Of a DNA stretch of 64,000 bases, positions 58,052-64,000 are shown in pieces. Below the pieces are notes generated by a model that ran no database searches, was not told the DNA's origin, and saw nothing but the letters and a program-made list of their open reading frames with translations. Each line of letters opens with the position of its first letter. Position 1 is the first letter of the stretch. The stretch is from positions 1 through 64,000 of the forward strand of contig JAYFPZ010000037.1 in the NCBI GenBank assembly GCA_034927445.1. The letters are read 5' to 3'. The position numbers and the translations under genes are program-made. Source of the DNA: PHAA01 sp034927445. Lineage in GTDB: Bacteria; Bacillota; Syntrophomonadia; Syntrophomonadales; Syntrophomonadaceae.

Positions 58052-59305
58052 ATGACAAAGAAAATTCTGGTTTTGTTGCTTGCGGCAGTTTTAATGATGT
58101 CCAGCCTGGTTGGATGTGGCGGCAGCTCTGATGAAGCCGGCAGTGACACGATTAAAATCGGGGTATCCGGACCAACCACCGGAAATTCGGCAGAATCCGG
58201 GAAAAACGTCAATACCGGTATTCAAATGGCAATTGATGACGTCAATAAGGCTGGCGGCATCACCATCGACGGGGCTAAGAAGAAAGTAGAGGCAGTTTAT
58301 TATGATACCGGGTCCAACGCTCAGACCGGTCTTTCCAACTGTGAAAAGCTGGTTACGAGCGATAAGGTCGATTTCCTGTTCTGTGAAACCTTCAACAGTG
58401 CGGTTGGCGTTGCCACCATGGAACTCGCTAAAAAGTACAAGATTCCCATGGCAACGTTAGAGCCTGTAAGTTCCGCGATTACTGATAAGATTGTCAAAGA
58501 TCCCGAAAGCTACAAGTATTTCTTTAAATTCGGATGGGATTCCAGTGCCTATGGTGAAGTATGTGCCAGTACCATTCTTGACCTGATCAAGCAGGGCAAA
58601 TTGCAGGCCCCCAACAAAACCATCGCCATCTGCGGAGATGAAACCGATTACGGCCGGTCCAACCTGGCGGCGGTGGTGGACAAGATGAAAACCGAGGGAT
58701 ATAACGTTGTATCGGAAAACTACTGGCAATTTGGGGCGACTGATCTATATTCCATTATAAGTGATATCAAGAACTCCAAAGCGGACGTGATATTCTCCTG
58801 TTCAACCACAGTGGCGACCGGGGTGGCGCTTATAAAACAGCTGGATGAAAATGGACTTGGGAGTGTGCCGCATATGGCGATTTATTATCCGATGCAGCCC
58901 CAGTTCACCAGCCAGATCGGTTCCGCCGCCGATGGACTCATGTGGGCCCCGATGCTTATAGATGTGGAGAATAACCCCAAGGCCAAAGAGTTTGCCCAGA
59001 AGCTGAAAGACTACAAAGGAGAGGACGTGACCTTCGATTACATCGACGGATACTCCGATATGATGGTGGTATTGCAGGCTATGGAGGCCTGTGGCTCGGT
59101 GGATCCGGAAAAACTCTCCGCGGCGTTGATGGCGGACAAAGGCTTTGACGGCTATAAAGGGCTCATTAAGTTTAACCCTGACACCCATACCATCTATTAT
59201 GGGGAAGGTTATGTCCCGGTTAATGCGGCTCAGATTCAGGATAGCAAGAGCTATGTTATTTATCCCAAATCGGTAGCTACGCGTGAATTCCAGCCGATCC
59301 AGTAA
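58052..59305 (+). CDS. livK: Branched-chain amino acid type ABC transporter, substrate-binding lipoprotein
   Basis: This periplasmic-binding-protein type I lipoprotein has 417 aa. The signal peptide MTKKILVLLLAAVLMMSSLVGC ends in the lipobox SLVGC, so it is anchored outside the membrane. TIKIGVSGPTTGNSAESGKNVNTGIQMAIDDVN is the classic LivK/AmiC-type start. The frame is open back to 57962, but ATG 58052 gives a proper signal peptide with GTGGAGGAG upstream. Ligand may be an amino acid, an amide or a short peptide. Confidence 0.93.
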   Translation: MTKKILVLLLAAVLMMSSLVGCGGSSDEAGSDTIKIGVSGPTTGNSAESGKNVNTGIQMAIDDVNKAGGITIDGAKKKVEAVYYDTGSNAQTGLSNCEKLVTSDKVDFLFCETFNSAVGVATMELAKKYKIPMATLEPVSSAITDKIVKDPESYKYFFKFGWDSSAYGEVCASTILDLIKQGKLQAPNKTIAICGDETDYGRSNLAAVVDKMKTEGYNVVSENYWQFGATDLYSIISDIKNSKADVIFSCSTTVATGVALIKQLDENGLGSVPHMAIYYPMQPQFTSQIGSAADGLMWAPMLIDVENNPKAKEFAQKLKDYKGEDVTFDYIDGYSDMMVVLQAMEACGSVDPEKLSAALMADKGFDGYKGLIKFNPDTHTIYYGEGYVPVNAAQIQDSKSYVIYPKSVATREFQPIQ

Positions 59306-59413
59306 CTATGCCGGTTGGTAAAGCCATAAGAATAGACAGGGGGTATTTCTAGTCGGCAGCGCAGCCACCGGGAGAAATATCCCCTGCTTGCCTAGAAAGG
59401 CGGTGAAATGTAA

Positions 59414-60169
59414 ATGAAACCCCAAGACTATATCCTGGAAGTGGAAAACGTATGTATGAAGTTTGGCGGACTGATGGCGGTAAACGAGGTCTCGCTCCAA
59501 CTGGAGAGAGGCAGGATTCTTGGAATTATCGGGCCGAACGGTGCGGGCAAGACCACCTTGTTTAACACCTTGACCGGGTTTTATCAGGGATACACCGGCA
59601 ATATCAAATTTAACGGCCAGTCCATGAACGGCAAAAAGGTGAACGAAAGGTGCAAATTAGGTATTGCCCGTACTTTTCAGGTTACCCGGCCCTTTGAGAA
59701 AAATACGCTGCTGGAGAATGTAATAGTCGGCGCCTTCCATGGCGTTCAGGACAGGCCCAAAATGGCGGATTGCGAAAAAGAGGCGGAAACACTGCTGGAA
59801 TATGTGGGACTGATAGACCGGAAAGATGAATATGCTATGAGTCTTAACGTAGCCCAGCGAAAAAAGCTGGAACTGGCACGAGCCCTGGCCACCAAACCAA
59901 GCCTATTGCTGCTGGATGAGGTCATTGGCGGGCTTAATCCCACTGAGGTATTAGAAATGATGGAGGTTATTAAAGACATCAACCGCCGGGGAGTCAGCAT
60001 TCTGATGATCGAGCACGTTATGAAGGCCATCACCGGTATTTCGGATCATATGGTGGTTATTAATCATGGAGAGAAGATTGCTGAAGGTCTTCCGGCTGAT
60101 GTTATGAGGAATCAGGATGTTATTGACGCTTATCTGGGGTCGTCCGCAAGGAGGAATTTAATTGCTTAA
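59414..60169 (+). CDS. livG: ABC transporter ATP-binding protein LivG
   Basis: LivG-type ATPase (251 aa). Walker A is GPNGAGKTT (about 45-53), the Q-loop region is ARTFQVTRPFEKNTLLENVIVG and Walker B is LLLLDEVIGGLNPTE. The ABC signature is unusual: SLNVAQRKKLELARAL instead of LSYGxQR. H-loop in LMIEHVMKAITG. The C-terminal extension typical of LivG is short. Stop overlaps the livF TTG start by 8 bp. Confidence 0.95.
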   Translation: MKPQDYILEVENVCMKFGGLMAVNEVSLQLERGRILGIIGPNGAGKTTLFNTLTGFYQGYTGNIKFNGQSMNGKKVNERCKLGIARTFQVTRPFEKNTLLENVIVGAFHGVQDRPKMADCEKEAETLLEYVGLIDRKDEYAMSLNVAQRKKLELARALATKPSLLLLDEVIGGLNPTEVLEMMEVIKDINRRGVSILMIEHVMKAITGISDHMVVINHGEKIAEGLPADVMRNQDVIDAYLGSSARRNLIA

Positions 60170-60869
60170 GATATCGAACCTTAATGCCTGCTATGGAGAC
60201 GTCCAGATACTCTATGATATTAATCTGGAGGTAAATGATAAGGAAATTGTTACCATCCTTGGCTCCAACGGTGCGGGCAAGACTACCCTGATGAAAACCA
60301 TCTGCGGAGTAGAGACCAAGAGGTCGGGCATGATTGAATTTGACGGAGAGAATTTAATGAAGGTCCCTACCCATAAGCTTGTCACCAAGGGAATTACCCT
60401 TACCCCTGAAGGACGGCACTTATTTCCGGAGCTTACCGTAGAGGAAAACCTTTTGCTGGGGGCCTATGCCGCCAAGGACAAAAAGGCGGCGCAAGCTACT
60501 TATGACTGGGTGCTTTCCCTGTTCCCCCGCTTGAAAGAACGGCTGATCCAGTATGCGGGAACCATGTCCGGCGGTGAACAGCAGATGTGCGCGATCGGCA
60601 GAGTGCTGATGTCAAATCCGAAGTTCTTGATGCTGGACGAACCTTCCCTGGGCCTGGCCCCCAATATTGTGGACGCTGTTTTCGATGTCATCAAGAAGAT
60701 TAACCAGGAAAAAGGCATCACGGTCATGGTGGTGGAGCAGAATGCCAATATTGCCCTGCAGATTGCCGACCGGGGCTATGTTTTGGAGAACGGGGCAATC
60801 AATATGGCCGGCAGCGCCCAAGATATGCTGGCATCTCCGGATATCCAGAAGCTGTATTTAGGACTGTAA
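60162..60869 (+). CDS. livF: ABC transporter ATP-binding protein LivF
   Basis: LivF (235 aa) is the second ATPase of the heterodimer. It has Walker A GSNGAGKTT (about 36-44), GITLTPEGRHLFPELTVEENLLLGAY (the LivF signature), the ABC motif MSGGEQQM and Walker B FLMLDEPSLGLAPNIV. TTG start at 60162 with AGGAGG upstream, inside livG. Followed by the two permeases. Confidence 0.96.
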   Translation: MLKISNLNACYGDVQILYDINLEVNDKEIVTILGSNGAGKTTLMKTICGVETKRSGMIEFDGENLMKVPTHKLVTKGITLTPEGRHLFPELTVEENLLLGAYAAKDKKAAQATYDWVLSLFPRLKERLIQYAGTMSGGEQQMCAIGRVLMSNPKFLMLDEPSLGLAPNIVDAVFDVIKKINQEKGITVMVVEQNANIALQIADRGYVLENGAINMAGSAQDMLASPDIQKLYLGL

Positions 60870-60881
60870 GGAGAAAAAATT

Positions 60882-61748
60882 ATGGAAGTCTTTATTCAAA
60901 ACCTGATTAATGGGGTTATCAGCGGTTCTTATTATGCCGTACTGGGAGTGGGGCTTACGGTTACCTGGGGGGTCTTGAAGATGATCAATGTAGCCCACGG
61001 CAACTTCTATATGATGGGGGCCTACATGTTCTACACCTTTTCGATACTTATGGGCTTCCCGGTTATTCCTTCAATTATTGCGGGAGTGGCGGTGATATTT
61101 GCTTTAGGTATGCTCATGGAAAAGTTTGTTCTGGCCCCTTCCCTGGGGCGCGGCAAGTTCGGGGATACTCCCTTTATCCTGACCCTGGCCATCGGTATTC
61201 TCCTGGAAAATGTGGCCCAGTTGGTATGGGGTGAGAAAAACGTCGGGGTGCCCTATTTCAACGATGCGATTTTTAAAGTCATGGGGATCAACATGGCGGC
61301 CCAGCGGCTGATTGTCGCGGCGGTAGCCATAGTTACCCTGATGGTGGTGATGGTTGTGATCAAGAAAACCAAGTTTGGCTGGGCTATCTCGGCGACTGCC
61401 CAGAATACGTTTTCAGCCGCTTTAATGGGTATAAACACCAAGAAGATTTACATGGTGACATTTGGCATCGCCACTGCCCTCTGTGCCATCGCCGGATGTT
61501 TACTGGCTCCTATTTACGGTATAAACCCGTGGATGGGCGAATCGATTCAGTTAAAGTCCTTCGTGGTCTGCATCGTTGGCGGACTGGGGAGTGTCGGAGG
61601 TTCAATTGCCGCAGGTCTTTTGTTGGGCGTTATTGAGAGCTTTGCCACCCAGTTCCTGGGAACCGGCTGGCAGAACGTTATTGCCTATGCGGTAGTCATT
61701 GTTATGTTCTGGTTCAGACCCGCAGGAATTTTTGGAAAGATGGAGTGA
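60882..61748 (+). CDS. livH: Branched-chain amino acid type ABC permease LivH
   Basis: LivH (288 aa) is a polytopic membrane permease. It shows NLINGVISGSYYAVLGVGLTVTWGVLKMINVAHGNFYMMGAY at the N-terminus, typical of the family, several hydrophobic helices and GGLGSVGGSIAAGLLLGVIESFA near the end. AAGGAG precedes ATG 60882. livM begins 6 bp after its stop. Confidence 0.95.
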   Translation: MEVFIQNLINGVISGSYYAVLGVGLTVTWGVLKMINVAHGNFYMMGAYMFYTFSILMGFPVIPSIIAGVAVIFALGMLMEKFVLAPSLGRGKFGDTPFILTLAIGILLENVAQLVWGEKNVGVPYFNDAIFKVMGINMAAQRLIVAAVAIVTLMVVMVVIKKTKFGWAISATAQNTFSAALMGINTKKIYMVTFGIATALCAIAGCLLAPIYGINPWMGESIQLKSFVVCIVGGLGSVGGSIAAGLLLGVIESFATQFLGTGWQNVIAYAVVIVMFWFRPAGIFGKME

Positions 61749-61754
61749 TAGATC

Positions 61755-62834
61755 ATGAACGCTTATGCAACCATTTTAAAATTTTTCGATAAAAGCAAGG
61801 CTAAGGCAATTGTATCTCTGGCATTTTTCGGAATACTGCTTATAATCCCGATAATTTTACGAGTAAGCGATTACCGGGATGAATCCTATGTGGAGGGGGT
61901 GCTTATTCTTTGTATGATGTGGGCCGGCATGACCCTCAGCTGGAACCTCTTAATGGGATATATGGGGATATGGAGTCTGGCCCAGCAGGTGTTTTTTGGC
62001 ATAGCGGCCTATACCTCCGCCATGATGAACTTTTATCTGCACCTGAGCCCCTGGGTGGGATTCATAATCGGACCCTTGTGCGCCACTATTTTAGGACTTT
62101 TAATTGCGATTCCGGTGCTGCGTTTGCGGGCCGCGCCTTATATCATTATCGCCACCATGTGCCTGGCCGAGATTGTCCGGCTGATATTCATTAATCTGGT
62201 TAAGTGGACCCGGGGCGAGCTTGGATTTTGGCAAATGGGCCCCTTTGATAATATCCTGGGAATAAATTTTAACGGGGCTGACAAGATTCCCTACTACTAT
62301 CTGATTTTTATCATATTTGCCGCCATAACTCTGGTATGTGGATTAATTGCCAAATCTTCAGCCGGTCTGGCCATGAAAGCCATCCGCGATTCCCAGGAGG
62401 CGGCCGAGTCCCTGGGGGTCGATATTGTTAAAACCAAGATTAAAGTGTTTTTGATCAGTTCTTACCTGGCCGGTTTCTGCGGGGTATTCTATGCCCATTA
62501 CATCATGATACTTACCCCTACCGACGTATTCGGACAGGGAATGATGACGGAATTCATCGCTATGAATGTGTTGGGCGGGATGGCCACGATCAGAGGCCCC
62601 ATCTTTGGTGCGTTTTTCATCACCATTATCATGGAAACCCTGCAGGGGATCGATGAGTACAAACTGCTGATCTATGCCCTGATTCTTATAATAACCACTT
62701 TAGTCCTGCCCAACGGCATCTTGAACAGCAAAGCGCAGTTCCGCAAGTGGGCCCATAAAATTAAAAACCTCAGGCTAAACAAGCCCGTCAGCTTAGGGGA
62801 GCCGATTAAATCGGAAGTGAATCTGACTGAGTAG
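61755..62834 (+). CDS. livM: Branched-chain amino acid type ABC permease LivM
   Basis: LivM (359 aa) is the second permease. Recognisable parts are LSWNLLMGYMGIWSLAQQVFFGIAAYTSAMM, the cytoplasmic coupling loop GLAMKAIRDSQEAAESLGVDIVKTKIKVF and GGMATIRGPIFGAFFITII. About nine hydrophobic helices precede a basic C-terminal tail. With livK-G-F-H it completes a five-part importer. Confidence 0.94.
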   Translation: MNAYATILKFFDKSKAKAIVSLAFFGILLIIPIILRVSDYRDESYVEGVLILCMMWAGMTLSWNLLMGYMGIWSLAQQVFFGIAAYTSAMMNFYLHLSPWVGFIIGPLCATILGLLIAIPVLRLRAAPYIIIATMCLAEIVRLIFINLVKWTRGELGFWQMGPFDNILGINFNGADKIPYYYLIFIIFAAITLVCGLIAKSSAGLAMKAIRDSQEAAESLGVDIVKTKIKVFLISSYLAGFCGVFYAHYIMILTPTDVFGQGMMTEFIAMNVLGGMATIRGPIFGAFFITIIMETLQGIDEYKLLIYALILIITTLVLPNGILNSKAQFRKWAHKIKNLRLNKPVSLGEPIKSEVNLTE

Positions 62835-62938
62835 TACTTATGCCCGAGGCGTGGGCGATTATGCCCAGCCAGGATGGATATAGATTGAATTACAGGCGGC
62901 TGACAAATTAACCGCATTTATGATTGGAGGCGTTGTTG

Positions 62939-64000
62939 ATGAGTGATGTAGATGGTCACAAAGGAAGGGCAAAAGCCTGGATTGATGAGCATGCAGATGA
63001 ATTCGAGGAAATTTCCCGCTACATCTGGAGCCATCCCGAACTGGGGCTGGAAGAATACGAAGCCTCTCGCAAATTAACGGAGGTGCTGCAAAAATATGGA
63101 TTTACGGTGGAGCTGGGGGTGGCCGGAATGCCTACCGCATTTGTTGCCTCCTATGGCCGGGGCAAGCCGGTCATTGGGTATAATGCGGAATATGACTGCC
63201 TGCCCGGCTTGTCACAAGAGGCGGGAAGCACTAAAAAGGAACCCATTATGGCCGGGGCGCCGGGCCAGGGCTGCGGGCACAGTCTTATCGGAACAGCCGC
63301 CGTACTGGGCGCGATAGCTTTGAAACAGGTTATGGAGGCCAAACAGATCCCGGGAACGCTAAAAGTATTCGGCTCTCCGGCCGAGGAAATCTGCGTGGGG
63401 AAACCGTTTATGGCCCGAGCCGGATATTACGATGACGTGGACTGCTTCCTGGATTGGCACCCGTTTTATTATAACAAGGCCCATTATGATACCTGCAGCG
63501 CCTATTTCAGCATCAAATATCATTTCAGCGGCACGGGGTCCCACGGCAACCGGCCTTGGCATGGAAGGAGTGCATTTGACGCGGCCCTGCTGGCCAGTCA
63601 CGGCATTGAAATGTTAAGGGAGCATTATGAGCCGGCTGCGGCTGACCGGGCCAATACCGTAAACTATACTTTTCCGGATACGGGACCGGCGATTCCCAAC
63701 GTGGTGCCGGATCATGCGGTTATGTGGTGCGTAGGACGGTTTACCACCTCTGCGATGATGGAGGATGTCATTGCGAGAATTGATCATTGTGCCGAGGCAG
63801 GCGCGCTGGCGACGGAAACCAGCGTAACCAAAGAGATCCTGGCCAAAACCCACGAGAAAATCCCGAATAAGATTCTTTCCCGGATGATTTATGACAACTT
63901 CGTCGAGCTGGGAGCTCCGCAGTTTACCGAAGAGGAACAGGAGAAAGCCCGACAGATGCAAATTTACGATGGCATAGAACCAAGGGGACTGGATGCTGAG
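62939..64000 (+). CDS. M20-family amidohydrolase/peptidase (partial, runs off the window)
   Basis: The first 354 codons of an M20 metallohydrolase, cut by the window end. It resembles AbgB-type aminobenzoyl-glutamate hydrolases and related amidohydrolases. Landmarks are SRYIWSHPELGLEEYEAS, NAEYDCLPGLSQ and GQGCGHSLIGTAAVLGAIALK (metal ligand region). SPAEEICVGKPFMARAGYYDDVD carries the catalytic and metal-binding glutamates, followed by GSHGNRPWHGRSAFDA. ATG 62939 follows GGAGG by 8 bp. It probably hydrolyses the compound imported by the preceding Liv system. Confidence 0.9.
   Translation, partial: MSDVDGHKGRAKAWIDEHADEFEEISRYIWSHPELGLEEYEASRKLTEVLQKYGFTVELGVAGMPTAFVASYGRGKPVIGYNAEYDCLPGLSQEAGSTKKEPIMAGAPGQGCGHSLIGTAAVLGAIALKQVMEAKQIPGTLKVFGSPAEEICVGKPFMARAGYYDDVDCFLDWHPFYYNKAHYDTCSAYFSIKYHFSGTGSHGNRPWHGRSAFDAALLASHGIEMLREHYEPAAADRANTVNYTFPDTGPAIPNVVPDHAVMWCVGRFTTSAMMEDVIARIDHCAEAGALATETSVTKEILAKTHEKIPNKILSRMIYDNFVELGAPQFTEEEQEKARQMQIYDGIEPRGLDAE

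Overview
The window comes from an anaerobic, low-to-mid GC Firmicute of the class Clostridia, probably close to Syntrophomonadaceae. That placement is my inference from protein flavour and gene order, not from a search. It rests on the long S10-spc-alpha ribosomal gene string with zinc-ribbon S14 and S4, strong AGGAGG ribosome binding sites with many GTG/TTG starts, CwlD next to rpsI, a class III (anaerobic) ribonucleotide reductase, rubrerythrin, the AmmeMemoRadiSam genes and a PocR/sigma-54 regulator.

Layout. (1) 1-17.7 kb: the end of tuf, then rpsJ-rplC-rplD-rplW-rplB-rpsS-rplV-rpsC-rplP-rpmC-rpsQ-rplN-rplX-rplE-rpsN-rpsH-rplF-rplR-rpsE-rpmD-rplO-secY-adk-map-(KOW protein)-infA-rpmJ-rpsM-rpsK-rpsD-rpoA-rplQ, then truA, and a separately promoted rplM-rpsI. 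The KOW protein appears to start at an AUA codon. The ECF transporter genes often found between rplQ and truA are absent. (2) 17.7-21.7 kb: cwlD, a LigB-like/AMMECR1 fusion and the partner radical SAM protein, with two copies of a short inverted-repeat element. (3) 21.8-29.6 kb: rubrerythrin on the minus strand with an 11-bp-arm operator over its promoter, then argC-argJ-argB-argD-argF-argG, with a third repeat copy between argJ and argB. (4) 29.7-33.0 kb: nrdD with two NrdR boxes exactly 31 bp apart, and nrdG. (5) 33.1-36.3 kb: a PocR-PAS-AAA+-Fis sigma-54 activator followed by a butanediol-dehydrogenase-like gene that carries its own -24/-12 promoter. (6) 36.5-38.7 kb: argH, a small unknown gene and a GyrI-like protein.

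(7) 39.4-53.5 kb: an accessory island beginning at tRNA-Thr(CGU). It holds decayed sequence, a dGTPase-like HD hydrolase, type I restriction genes hsdR-hsdM-hsdS coupled to an ImmA/IrrE metallopeptidase and an EVE-like plus PD-(D/E)XK nuclease fusion, an AlbA_2/Schlafen-type ATP-binding protein, a 0.8-kb region dense in palindromes and direct repeats, and a lambda-like switch (S24 repressor against a small XRE protein, with operators sitting inside both promoter spacers). It ends near a broken metK fragment. This is the part most likely to hold something new: a candidate multi-layer anti-phage locus.

(8) 53.5-64.0 kb: a SPASM-type radical SAM gene and a TetR regulator on the minus strand, a NimA-like flavoprotein, a PucR-family regulator, a complete branched-chain amino acid type ABC transporter (livK-G-F-H-M) and the start of an M20 amidohydrolase cut by the window end. 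The last three look like one uptake-and-hydrolysis module for an acylated or peptide-like substrate.

All coordinates and motifs were read by eye. No alignment, folding or database search was run, so family names rest on recognised motifs and gene order.
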